Of a stretch of 64,000 nucleotides of DNA, positions 38,805 through 50,179 are shown in pieces. Within the stretch, counting starts at the first letter, position 1, and every line of letters begins with the position of its first letter. Position numbers and translations under genes: made by a program. Source of the DNA: JBCCJA01 sp039045975 (GTDB taxonomy: Bacteria > Planctomycetota > Planctomycetia > Planctomycetales > Planctomycetaceae); the NCBI GenBank assembly GCA_039045975.1, contig JBCCJA010000015.1, positions 4,400 to 68,399 of the forward strand, in the 5' to 3' direction. Below the pieces are notes generated by a model. That model did no database searches. It was not told where the DNA came from and saw only the letters and a program-made list of their open reading frames with translations.

Positions 38805-40700
38805 ATGTCCGAGCCCGTCTCCCGTATCCCTCAGAGGCCACATACCGGCCCGCTGCCGTCGTCGGACCCGTCCGACGGCGGCCGGCCGTTGGTTCCGAAC
38901 GACGCCAGCGAGCCGCACGCCCGCAGTTGGCCGGCGCTCCTGTTCGTCCTCGCACAGGCGGCGGCCGTGATGATCCCGAAGCGGATCGACCCCAGCGGCA
39001 CGGCGGCGTTCTTCGGGGCGGTCTTTTCCGGGCCGGTGTGCCTGCTGCTCGTCGCGGCCTGGTGGACATCTTTCAGCAGGGTCCGTTGGGCGTGGAAGTG
39101 GCCGGTCATCGTGACGTATTGCGGCGCTTACGGGCTGCTGGTCGTGTTCGGTCACGAGTCGACCGGCGGCGGCGTGTCGCCGGTCGCGGCGGCGATGCCG
39201 GCCGCGACGACGGCCGGCGTGATCGCGTTCGGGCTGACCTATTTGCGTCCGACGCCGATGCGGGTCGGGTGGTCGTCGCTGGCGATCGCGGTCACGTTCG
39301 GTGTGTTCGGGTTGGTCGAGGTCGACGGCTTCAGCGGCGATTTCACGCGGACCTACGCCCGCTGGCGGTGGACGCCCTCGGCCGAGGAGGCGTACCTCGA
39401 CGGGCTCGCCGCGGACGACGTCGTCGTCACGGTCGCGGACGATGCGGTGCGGATCTCCGGGGCCGCGTGGCCCGGCTTCCGCGGTCCGGCCGGCGACGGC
39501 TCCGTCGCCGGCGTGACGCTCGCGACCGACTGGGACGCCGACCCGCCGCGGGAAGTCTGGCGTCGTCCGGTCGGCCCGGCCTGGTCGAGCTTCGCCTACG
39601 TCGACGGGCGTCTGTTCACGCAGGAACAGCGGGGCGACGAGGAGGCCGTCGTCTGCTGGGACGCCGGCACCGGCCGGGAGATCTGGTCCCACCTCGACGC
39701 GACGCGGTTCACCGAGGCGGTCGGCGGCGTCGGCCCCCGCGCGACGCCGACGGTCGCCGGCGGACGCGTCTACGCCGTCGGCGCGAACGGGACGGTGAAC
39801 TGCCTCGACGCGGCGACGGGCTCAGCCGTTTGGAGCCGTGACCTCGTCGCCGACAGCGGGACGCCGGTCCCGATCTGGGGCTTTGCGAGTTCCCCTGCGG
39901 TCACGGAATCGAGGGTCATCGTGATGGCCGGCGGGCCGAAGGCCGAGGGCGAAGACCTGACTTCCGAACAGAAGCGGGCCCCGTACGACAAGTCGGTCAT
40001 CGCCTACGACCGCGACACCGGCGAGGTCGCGTGGACCGCCGCGGCGGGCCGGAAGAGCTACGCCAGCCCGGCGGTCGTGACGCTCGCCGGGCGGCTTCAG
40101 GTGCTCGTCGTCACCGACGTCGGGCTCGACGCGTTCGACCCGGCCGACGGGGCGGTGCTGTGGTCGCACCGGCTGGTCGACGGCGTGTTCGGCATCCGCA
40201 ACATCCAGCCGGCGGTCGTGTCCGCGACCGATGTCGTCCTCCCGCCCAGTGACAGCGGCGTGATGCGACGGCTCCGCGTCGTCGAGACCGCCGACGGCTA
40301 CGACGCCGAGGTCGTCTGGGAGGCGAAAACGTTCAAGCCGAACTTCAACGATTACGTCGTCGCCGACGGGCACGCGTACGGGTTCGACGTGCACATCTTC
40401 GCGTCGGTCGACCTGTCGGACGGCAGCCGCAACTGGAAGCGGGGCCGGTACGGGTTCGGGCAGGTCGTACTGCTCGACGACGCCGTACAGCTGCTCGTCA
40501 CGACGGAGAACACGGGCGAACTCGTGCTGCTCGCCGCCGACCCGGGGGGGCACGAGGAACTCGCCCGCATCGACACCGTGTCGGGCAAGGCGTGGAACCA
40601 CCCGATCGTCGTCGGCCGTTACGTGTTCGTCCGCAGCGACGAAGAGGCGGTCTGTTTCGAGTTGCCGCTGGCGGAGACGACGCGACTGGCGACGCGGTGA
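38805..40700 (+). CDS. Membrane-anchored PQQ-like beta-propeller protein, copy 2
   Basis: A 631-residue tandem paralogue of the preceding gene. Both begin MSEPVSR and keep the same membrane layout (FFGAVFSGPVCLLLVAAWW) and blade motifs (YVDGRLFTQEQRGDEEAVVCWDAGTG, VYAVGANGTVNCLDAATG, PYDKSVIAYDRDTGEVAW). They share the late segment KPN(Y/F)ND(F/Y)V and a nearly identical end ATRxFV..EEAVC(Y/F)ELPLAET. The N-terminal 30 residues and third membrane helix have diverged most. The two are likely co-transcribed. No ligand or partner can be deduced. Confidence 0.85.
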   Translation: MSEPVSRIPQRPHTGPLPSSDPSDGGRPLVPNDASEPHARSWPALLFVLAQAAAVMIPKRIDPSGTAAFFGAVFSGPVCLLLVAAWWTSFSRVRWAWKWPVIVTYCGAYGLLVVFGHESTGGGVSPVAAAMPAATTAGVIAFGLTYLRPTPMRVGWSSLAIAVTFGVFGLVEVDGFSGDFTRTYARWRWTPSAEEAYLDGLAADDVVVTVADDAVRISGAAWPGFRGPAGDGSVAGVTLATDWDADPPREVWRRPVGPAWSSFAYVDGRLFTQEQRGDEEAVVCWDAGTGREIWSHLDATRFTEAVGGVGPRATPTVAGGRVYAVGANGTVNCLDAATGSAVWSRDLVADSGTPVPIWGFASSPAVTESRVIVMAGGPKAEGEDLTSEQKRAPYDKSVIAYDRDTGEVAWTAAAGRKSYASPAVVTLAGRLQVLVVTDVGLDAFDPADGAVLWSHRLVDGVFGIRNIQPAVVSATDVVLPPSDSGVMRRLRVVETADGYDAEVVWEAKTFKPNFNDYVVADGHAYGFDVHIFASVDLSDGSRNWKRGRYGFGQVVLLDDAVQLLVTTENTGELVLLAADPGGHEELARIDTVSGKAWNHPIVVGRYVFVRSDEEAVCFELPLAETTRLATR

Positions 40701-40763
40701 AGAGCCCGCTCCCTCCCGCCGACCCTCTCCCCGGGGAAGCGTCGGAGCGGGTAGACTGCGTCC

Positions 40764-41351
40764 ATGTCGACCGCCTGGGAACGCCTCTCGACCGCCGACC
40801 GGATGGTGCTCGCTGTGGAGAAGGTCCGCGAACGGCTGCTTAAAACGACGGCGGCCCTGACCGCCGGCGGCGTGCGGCACGCGATCGCGGGCGGGAACGC
40901 CGTCGCAGCGCACGTCGCCCGGGTCGAGCCGGCCGCGGTGCGGAATACGCAGGACGTCGACGTGCTGCTCGACCGTGACGATCTCTCGGCCGCCGAGGCG
41001 GCGATGACGGCCGCCGGGTTCGAGTTCCGGCACGCCGGCGGCGTCTCCTTTTTCCGCGAGCCGGGCGGCAAGTTCCGCGACGCGGTGCATCTCGTCTTCG
41101 CGGGCGAGAAAGTCCGCGACGAGTACGTCGCCGCGGCCCCGGGCCTCGACGAGGTCGACACGCGGGACGCGTTCCCGGTCGTGTCGCTCGAGGCGCTGGT
41201 CCGGATGAAGCTGACGAGTTTTCGAGATAAAGACCGGACACACTTGCGCGACTTCATCGACGTCGGCCTGATCGACGCGTCGTGGCCCGGACGGTTCGTG
41301 GCCGATCTCGGCGACCGCCTGCAGGCGTTACTCGACGACCCGGACGGCTGA
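40764..41351 (+). CDS. Nucleotidyltransferase-fold protein
   Basis: A 195-residue protein of the nucleotidyltransferase-like group (the AbiEii/MNT type). The core is AIAGGNAVAAHVARVEPAAVRNTQDVDVLLDRDDLSAAEAAMTAAGF, with the GG and DxD (Asp-Val-Asp) motif, then VSLEALVRMKLTSFRDKDRTHLRDFIDVGLID. Such proteins can be toxins, antitoxins or housekeeping transferases. I see no partner gene: the neighbours are a PQQ-propeller gene upstream and a convergent DUF1223 gene. Which role applies is undecided. Confidence 0.7.
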   Translation: MSTAWERLSTADRMVLAVEKVRERLLKTTAALTAGGVRHAIAGGNAVAAHVARVEPAAVRNTQDVDVLLDRDDLSAAEAAMTAAGFEFRHAGGVSFFREPGGKFRDAVHLVFAGEKVRDEYVAAAPGLDEVDTRDAFPVVSLEALVRMKLTSFRDKDRTHLRDFIDVGLIDASWPGRFVADLGDRLQALLDDPDG

Positions 41352-41389
41352 GACATGGGCCCGGTGCTATTTTCCGTGACCCGTCGGGG

Positions 41390-42199
41390 TCACTGCCGAG
41401 GGTCGACCCGGGTCGCGGCGACGATCGGGCCGATCGCCGTTTCGCTGACCCACACGACGACCTCTTCGTCGTCGTCCGATGCGGTCCGCGACAACGCGAT
41501 CGTCGCCGTGCCGTCCGCGTTGAGTTCGGCCGTCACCGCCTCGCGGACGATGTTGACGTGCGACAGTGTCCGCCCCCGGTTCTCGCCCGCGTCGACCGCT
41601 GACGTGGCCGACCGCAGCGTCCGGACCGCCGTCGCGACATAGTCTTTGCCGGCTTCCAGGCCGTCCGCGTCGACCCGGAGCCAGGTCTTCTGTCTGTCGG
41701 CGCGGTCAAAGGCCGCGGTCAGCGTCACGGCGGGCGTCGCGTCGAGGGCCGCGGCCACCGTGTCGACCATCCGCCTGACGTCCGAGCCGACGAACTCCAC
41801 CGCGCCGTTGACGACCGCCTGCGGCGTATAACTCCGACCCGACGCGAGTGCCCGGGCATATCGCCGCTGCCTCGCGGAATAGGCCGGGTCGCCGAAACGG
41901 TCGGGCCAACCGAGCCCGTCCCAGTAATCGACGTGATACCCGACCGCATAGACCGGCGAGCCGGTCTTGCGGGCGTGCCGGTCGAGGGCGGCGAGCACTT
42001 CGTCGGCCGGCGGACAGCTGCTGCAGCCCTCCGACGTAAAAAATTCGACGACGGCGAAGCCCGAGCCCGCAAGGGCTTCCGCGGCGATGACCTCGCGTGG
42101 GGTCACGGAAACCGCCCATACCGTCGCGAGCGAACCGGTCACGGCCGCGGCGACGGCGATGCCCCGGAAGACCCGTGCGTTCGGTCGTTGCCCCCGCAT
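41390..42199 (-). CDS. DUF1223 thioredoxin-like exported protein
   Basis: A 269-residue protein of the DUF1223 family, a secreted thioredoxin-fold group of unknown function. The signal-anchor is GIAVAAAVTGSLATVWAVSV. The family signature is VVEFFTSEGCSSCPPADEVL, with a CxxC pair, followed by AVGYHVDYWDGLGWPDRFGDPAYSARQRRYA and YTPQAVVNG. The C-terminal half is a beta domain ending VVVWVSETAIG. The CxxC suggests thiol-disulfide chemistry. The gene is convergent to the nucleotidyltransferase gene. Confidence 0.9.
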   Translation of the reverse strand: MRGQRPNARVFRGIAVAAAVTGSLATVWAVSVTPREVIAAEALAGSGFAVVEFFTSEGCSSCPPADEVLAALDRHARKTGSPVYAVGYHVDYWDGLGWPDRFGDPAYSARQRRYARALASGRSYTPQAVVNGAVEFVGSDVRRMVDTVAAALDATPAVTLTAAFDRADRQKTWLRVDADGLEAGKDYVATAVRTLRSATSAVDAGENRGRTLSHVNIVREAVTAELNADGTATIALSRTASDDDEEVVVWVSETAIGPIVAATRVDPRQ

Positions 42200-42288
42200 A
42201 ATCGTGCCTCTACGTTCGTGAAGCTGGGCTTACGGACGTATGACGCTCCGGGCCCCGGACGTCTTACCTCCGATCACTCATCTCGCAA

Positions 42289-43728
42289 ATGACTCGTCCC
42301 GCCGCCGCCGTCGGGCTCGTCTTCGCGACGCTCTGCGGGTCGGCCGTCGCGGACGTCTACACGCTGGCCGACGGCACGACGGTCGAGGGCGAGACGTACG
42401 TGACCGGCCCGGGCGGCGTGTGGGTCATGCGGCCGAGCGGGCGGCTGAAGTATTTGGCCGGGCCGCCCGAGCGGACCGTCGCCGAGCCCTCCGCGCCCTG
42501 GACGACCGGCGACATGGTCGACGACCTGGAGGCGACGCTCGGGCCGGCGGCCCAGATTTCGGTCCGGGCGCCGTTCGTGATCGCGTTCGTGCCCGAGGGC
42601 CGGCTCGTCGGTATGCAGGCCCGGCGGGCCCGTGGCGTGGTCAACACCGCCGCCAAGTTCTTTAAGAACTGCGAACGCGTCTTCGAGACCTTCTGCCGCC
42701 GCGCCCGAGTGCCGCTGACCAAGTCCGAATATCCGCTCGCGGTCCTGATTTTCGAATCGGACGTTGCGTTTAATGAGTATTCCGACGCGTCGCGGTCCGA
42801 CTCGCTCGCGGCCTCGCGGGTCGCCGGTTTTTATTCCCCGGTCGAGAATCACCTCGTATTAAGACTCTCGGAGTGTGACGATTTCCAGACCCCGCTGCAC
42901 GAGGCGATCCACGTCTTCACGTTTAATCTCGGGCTCGCGAACAGGCTCGCCCCGCTGCCGACGTGGTGGGTCGAGGGGATCGCGTCTTCGTTCGCGAACA
43001 ACGAGACCGACATCTCCGTCGGCCCGCAGGCCCTGAATCGGAATTACGTCCGCACGGCGCTCGCCGAGCGTGCGATCGACTGGGACGACATGATCCGCGG
43101 GCGGATCGCGTTTTATAACAACGACTCGATCCACCGGGCCTACGCGCAGGGCTGGATGCTGCACTGGTACCTGGTGAACGCTTACCCGAAGCCTTACCTC
43201 GAATACGTGAAGGCCCTCGGCGAACGCGTCCCGGGGGTTCGATCCCGGCCCGACGAGGTCGCGACGTTCACCCGCTTCTTTAAGAAGTCTCCCGGAGAGA
43301 TCCAGGCCGAGGCCCGGCAGGCGTTGGCCGTCGCCGACCGCCGCTCGCCCGAACAGAAACTCCCGGCCGGGCTCAGCCGCACGCGTGACAGCCTCGGCGT
43401 CGTCGAGCTCAAGGCCGTCGGCGGCCGCGGCGGGATGCGGGCCGGGGGACGACTGCAAAACGCCTCGACGATCCGCCCGCTCGCGTTCGTCGTCCGGGTC
43501 GAGACGACCGACGGCCTTTATGCCCAGTGGTACTATCCGGAGGTCGACCCCCGTGTCTGGGTGTCGTTAGCCCCGCAAGTACCGTCATTGCCGATGCGTG
43601 GCGCGACGCCCGGACGCGGCGTGCCTGCCGGCTCGTTCTTCGTCCGGATCGAGTCGGCCGTCCCCGGCTCGGAACAGGCCGAGGCGTGGGCGGCGGGCCG
43701 CTTCCGGGTGCCCGAATTCCGGCCTTAA
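42289..43728 (+). CDS. DUF1570 exported metalloprotease-like protein
   Basis: A 479-residue protein of the DUF1570 family, expanded in planctomycetes. It has a short signal (AAVGLVFATLCGSAVADVY), an N-terminal beta part (TLADGTTVEGETYV), and the core FKNCERVFETFC, YPLAVLIFESDVAFNEY. The zinc-like motif HEAIHVFTFNLGLANRLAPLPTWWVEGIA matches an HExxH peptidase with a downstream Glu in WVEG. The substrate is not known. A C-terminal domain of about 130 residues (KAVGGRGGMRAGGRLQN...) contains beta strands typical of a late module. Confidence 0.85.
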   Translation: MTRPAAAVGLVFATLCGSAVADVYTLADGTTVEGETYVTGPGGVWVMRPSGRLKYLAGPPERTVAEPSAPWTTGDMVDDLEATLGPAAQISVRAPFVIAFVPEGRLVGMQARRARGVVNTAAKFFKNCERVFETFCRRARVPLTKSEYPLAVLIFESDVAFNEYSDASRSDSLAASRVAGFYSPVENHLVLRLSECDDFQTPLHEAIHVFTFNLGLANRLAPLPTWWVEGIASSFANNETDISVGPQALNRNYVRTALAERAIDWDDMIRGRIAFYNNDSIHRAYAQGWMLHWYLVNAYPKPYLEYVKALGERVPGVRSRPDEVATFTRFFKKSPGEIQAEARQALAVADRRSPEQKLPAGLSRTRDSLGVVELKAVGGRGGMRAGGRLQNASTIRPLAFVVRVETTDGLYAQWYYPEVDPRVWVSLAPQVPSLPMRGATPGRGVPAGSFFVRIESAVPGSEQAEAWAAGRFRVPEFRP

Positions 43729-43741
43729 TGCTTCGATCAGT

Positions 43742-43782
43742 CGGGCCGTCGCCACTCACGTCGGCCCGCCGGCAATGCCGGC
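43742..43782. terminator. Two stacked hairpins between convergent genes
   Basis: CGGGCCG (43742-43748) pairs with CGGCCCG (43762-43768), and GCCGGC (43768-43773) pairs with GCCGGC (43777-43782) across AAT. They lie in the 66 bp between the DUF1570 gene and the convergent SurA-like gene. No T-run follows on either strand. Confidence 0.45.
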
Positions 43783-43794
43783 CGAGTCACGCCG

Positions 43795-45129
43795 TCAGCG
43801 GAAGAATTTCTCGACGACGGCTTCGGCCATGACGTCGGCGAGCATTGTCTCCTGACTCGCCTTGCGGCGTTCTGCGACGATCTTCTGGCGGATCTGTTCT
43901 TGAACTTTCTCGACCGGCGTGCGGCCCGGCTCGTCGCGTTCGGTGACGCGGACGATCACGAAAGCATCGTCCTGTTCGAAGACTTTGCTGAACGAACCGA
44001 CGGGGGCCGCGAACAGGGCGTTGTCGATCTCCGCGTCCTCGACTTCGCCCGGCTCGACCCAGTCGTACTGGCCGCCGCGGTCGGCCCTGTCGCCGTCGGA
44101 GTGCTTACGGATCACGTCGCCGAAGGCGGTGCCGGTTTTAAGATCGGCCATGACCCCTTCGAGCCGGTCGATCGCCGCGGCCCGCCCGCCCGACCGCGGG
44201 ATCGAGATCACGAGCTGCTGCCAGCGGGCCCGGGCCTTGTGGCTGAACTCGTCCAGGTGCGTGTTGTAATAGTCGAGAATGTCCTGACGCCCGATCGGCC
44301 TGTCGGCCGGCTTGTGCATCGACGCCCAGATGCCGGCCTTCTGCTGCATGCGGAACATCTCTTCGAGGCCCTGCAGCGACTGGCCCTGCTTGACGAGCTC
44401 TTCGCTCAACTCGGCCCGGGTTTCGACCTTCGAGCGGGCCATCATCTTTTCGACTTCTTCTTGCCACGCGTCGGACATGACCTCGTCGATCTGCTCGAGC
44501 TGTTCGGCCTCGAGCGCGTTCTCGCCCGCCTGTGCGAGGATCACCCGCTCGATGTGCGAGTCGAGCCGCCGCTTCAAGATCAGCCGTTTGAATTCCTGCG
44601 ACGCCCCCTCGGGCACGATCTGCCCGTCGGGCGTCAGGCCGCCCTCCATCGCCTCGACCTCGTTCAGCCGCCCGCGGAAGGGCTCGAAGACGGCGGCGGC
44701 GAGGATCGGCTGCGAGTTCACCGTCGCGACGATCGTCGAGTCTTCGATCGGGTCGTTCGGGCCGATCAGCAGCGACGGCCCGGTCGCGGTCGCCTCCGCG
44801 ATTTCCATCCGGGCGAAGTCGGCGAACGCCCCCTCGTCGGCCGAAGCCGAGGCGGTGCGGAAGCTGCCGTCGTCCGCTCCGGCGGCGTCTTGGGCCCGGG
44901 CGATGGCGGCCTGCTTGGCGATCGCCTGCTCGCGGAGCCGCTCGTCGTCGGCCGCGATCGCCTCTTCGGAGTTGAACCGCGGCGGCGGCGGGCCGACGAC
45001 CGGGTTCGGGACCGACGGGCTCTTGCGCAGCGACTCACAGCCGACCGAAGTGACAAGCAATAATGCCGTAAACGCAATGCCTCGAATGGCTTGCGTAAAT
45101 CTGTGTCGTTCCGATGGGGTGGCGAACAT
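43795..45129 (-). CDS. SurA/PpiC-like peptidyl-prolyl isomerase lipoprotein
   Basis: A 444-residue lipoprotein chaperone. The signal ends TALLLVTSVGC (Cys-31). A charged linker is followed by a SurA-N-like helical part (DSTIVATVNSQPILAAAVFEPFRG through KMMARSKVETRAELSEELVKQG) and a parvulin rotamase domain (about residues 295-400: ARARWQQLVISIPRSGG, GDVIRKHSDGDRADRGGQYDWVEPGEV, IDNALFAAPVGSFSKVFEQDDAFVIVRV). It should help fold outer-membrane proteins in the periplasm. It is larger than PpiC and similar to SurA, but carries a lipid anchor that E. coli SurA lacks. Confidence 0.85.
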   Translation of the reverse strand: MFATPSERHRFTQAIRGIAFTALLLVTSVGCESLRKSPSVPNPVVGPPPPRFNSEEAIAADDERLREQAIAKQAAIARAQDAAGADDGSFRTASASADEGAFADFARMEIAEATATGPSLLIGPNDPIEDSTIVATVNSQPILAAAVFEPFRGRLNEVEAMEGGLTPDGQIVPEGASQEFKRLILKRRLDSHIERVILAQAGENALEAEQLEQIDEVMSDAWQEEVEKMMARSKVETRAELSEELVKQGQSLQGLEEMFRMQQKAGIWASMHKPADRPIGRQDILDYYNTHLDEFSHKARARWQQLVISIPRSGGRAAAIDRLEGVMADLKTGTAFGDVIRKHSDGDRADRGGQYDWVEPGEVEDAEIDNALFAAPVGSFSKVFEQDDAFVIVRVTERDEPGRTPVEKVQEQIRQKIVAERRKASQETMLADVMAEAVVEKFFR

Positions 45130-45339
45130 GGCGGCTGAGGACGGCGATCACGGGACCGGTCGGACCGACGAACGCGGTCCTAACGATTCCATCGGTCGCG
45201 AAGGGGTCGCGACGTGAGCCCGAGGGGGCGACGGAGCGTAGTTCGGGACTGTGGTTGGCTGGAAGGGCAGCTAAACCCTTCGCCGGCCTCGATTTCAGTC
45301 AGGCTGTGGCACCGATGGACTCCATGTTTTCCAACGGCG

Positions 45340-45354
45340 TACACTGTTCATGTG
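45340..45354 (+). promoter_or_regulatory. Putative -10 element with leaderless start
   Basis: TACACT at 45340-45345 lies seven bases before the GTG at 45352, and no ribosome-binding site precedes that GTG. Transcription would begin at or near the start codon, giving a leaderless message. I see no good -35 box. Confidence 0.3.
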
Positions 45355-46053
45355 AATGATCATCTCGAAACCGCCGGATCTTCCTCCGATGCCGTTTCAT
45401 TCGTCGGCTTGGGCCTCTATGCGCCTGCCGATGCAGCGCGACTACTCGGCGTTCCTGTCGACCGAATGCACCGCTGGTCAGGCGATCGGAAAGACTCGAT
45501 TCCAGTTATCGAGCGACGATTGAAGCGCGAAGGACTGTTGACGTTCGCGGAGCTGATGGAACTGCACTTCGTCAGACGGTTCCGTGATCGGGGCGTTTCG
45601 CTAAAGGCCGTCCGCAAAGCCGCGAAACGTGCCGCGTCACTTTTCGGCACGAAGTATCCACTTTCTTCGGCACGCTTTGACACGGACGGTTCGTCGATCT
45701 TCGCGACACTCCAACGTGATGCCGAAGAACCCGGACTTGTCGAAGACCTCGCGCGATGCCAGTTGGTTTTTCCGCAAATCATTCGGCCCTTTTTTAAGAA
45801 CCTCGAATACGAGAAGGGCCGAGACGAAGTCGCCCGGTTTTGGCCAGAAGGACGGGACGGTCGAATCGTGCTCGACCCGGCCCGACGGTTCGGAAGGCCT
45901 CTTGATGCCGAAACCGGAGTCGCGGTAGAGACTCTCGTGACCGCCTTTCACAAGGCTTATGGCGGCGATGCGGAGGGGGTCGCGTTCGAGTTCGATGTCC
46001 CGGTCGCGGCGGTCGAAGCCGCGGTCGCATTCGATCGTTCGCTCGCGTCGTGA
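45352..46053 (+). CDS. Antitoxin-like protein: HTH plus DUF433
   Basis: A 233-residue protein. The start is GTG 45352; longer frames to 45214 give an unlikely N-terminus. It begins after a short lead with a MerR-like helix-turn-helix (YAPADAARLLGVPVDRMHRWSG), a middle region LTFAELMELHFVRRFRDRGVSLKAVRKAAKRA, and a C-terminal DUF433-like part (AVETLVTAFHKAYGGDAEGVAFEFDVPVAAVEAAVAF). This combination is known from antitoxins paired with PIN-domain toxins, and the next gene encodes one, overlapping by 4 bp (GTGA). Codon bias is weaker than in core genes, a sign of transfer. Confidence 0.8.
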   Translation: MNDHLETAGSSSDAVSFVGLGLYAPADAARLLGVPVDRMHRWSGDRKDSIPVIERRLKREGLLTFAELMELHFVRRFRDRGVSLKAVRKAAKRAASLFGTKYPLSSARFDTDGSSIFATLQRDAEEPGLVEDLARCQLVFPQIIRPFFKNLEYEKGRDEVARFWPEGRDGRIVLDPARRFGRPLDAETGVAVETLVTAFHKAYGGDAEGVAFEFDVPVAAVEAAVAFDRSLAS

Positions 46054-46424
46054 GGGTCGTCTTCGACGAGAATATTTCTTACCGACTTGTCGAAGTTCTA
46101 CGTCTGCTCGGCGAGGCCGATCTGGAGCACGTCGTTGAGTCTTTCCCGCCGGGAACGCCCGATGTCGATATTCTGGTGAGCTTTCGAGACGCCGATGTGC
46201 TTTACGTCACGGCAGACTTGAAAAATCGGACTCGGCCGATCGAACGGATCGTAATCCGTTCTTCATCGGCACGGGTCGTGGTGCTCGGCCGCTTCTTCTC
46301 GAAACTCACGCTGTTCGATAAGGCGGCATGGCTGCTCAAGCATTGGCGTTCGTTACGTGCAAACGGAGAGGTTCTGCGGATCGGCCAGATAAAAGAGATT
46401 CGGCCCGGCGGAAAGCTCATATGA
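46050..46424 (+). CDS. PIN-like (DUF5615/VapC45-like) toxin
   Basis: A 124-residue protein starting at GTG 46050, overlapping the antitoxin stop. The N-terminus MRVVFDENISYRLVEVLRLLGE has the acidic pair of PIN-like DUF5615 proteins; later acidic positions are in GTPDVDILVSFRDADVLYVTADLKNRTRP. These proteins are expected to be RNases. The tail is basic (RSLRANGEVLRIGQIKEIRPGGKLI). It is not followed by other genes of the same operon: mfd converges 40 bp downstream. Function as a toxin is by family and context. Confidence 0.75.
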   Translation: MRVVFDENISYRLVEVLRLLGEADLEHVVESFPPGTPDVDILVSFRDADVLYVTADLKNRTRPIERIVIRSSSARVVVLGRFFSKLTLFDKAAWLLKHWRSLRANGEVLRIGQIKEIRPGGKLI

Positions 46425-46464
46425 ACCGGCAGACCCCGTGAGACTGAGATCGCGGGACGTCGAA

Positions 46465-49734
<3,270 letters not shown>

Positions 49735-49934
49735 GGGGGGATCGTAGCGGTCGCCCGGTCGCCGTCCCACCGCGACGGCCGTCCGTCGGGGGCGGCTCCG
49801 TAAGCCGCTTTTCGGACTGGTTTTACGGATTTTGCCGGGACGACGGGCCGCATCACGGGATGCTCACATGTGTCGACCCACCCGCGAGTGCATGTGGATT
49901 CGAAAATATGAATCGAAAACCCGACTGGGTCACA

Positions 49935-49962
49935 TTGACGCACCCCCCGGCGGCCGAATAAC
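49935..49962 (+). promoter_or_regulatory. Possible sigma-70 promoter
   Basis: TTGACG (49935-49940) and AATAAC (49957-49962) are separated by 16 bases, upstream of the 48-codon gene at 50011. The match to TTGACA is 5 of 6 and to TATAAT is 4 of 6. The rest of this 276-bp gap (49735-50010) shows an AT-rich patch near 49895-49915 and nothing else. Confidence 0.35.
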
Positions 49963-50010
49963 TGGAGGCACCGACGCGCTCACACGCCGCCCCTCGACGA
50001 GGAGTCTGCG

Positions 50011-50157
50011 ATGGAAGAGACGACGTTTCGGCCTCACGGCCAGCGGGATGCAGCACGACTACAGGCCGGTTCGCGGTTCGTTTCCGCGGTGCTCTCGGCC
50101 GCGATGACGCTGCTCGCGGCCGTCGTCTGTGCCGCGATCGGCATGAGCCTCGGCTGA
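50011..50157 (+). CDS. 48-residue single-pass membrane protein
   Basis: A short gene from ATG 50011 to TGA 50157, with GAGGAG about seven bases upstream and a possible promoter 50 bp before. The N-terminal 24 residues are polar (MEETTFRPHGQRDAARLQ), followed by a strongly hydrophobic helix, FVSAVLSAAMTLLAAVVCAA and IGMSLG. It lies between mfd and a sulfatase and belongs to neither. The function is unknown. Good start signals support it as a real gene. Confidence 0.65.
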   Translation: MEETTFRPHGQRDAARLQAGSRFVSAVLSAAMTLLAAVVCAAIGMSLG

Positions 50158-50179
50158 CGTCGGGCGGACCTCAGGGCGA

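Noticed and set aside
36842..38806. 654-residue antisense frame over the first PQQ gene
   Set aside because: It is a shadow of a strongly biased GC-rich gene; the plus strand has clear propeller blades and membrane helices.
43225..43250. tRNA T-loop-like GGTTCGATCC
   Set aside because: It lies inside the DUF1570 coding sequence and no cloverleaf can be formed around it.
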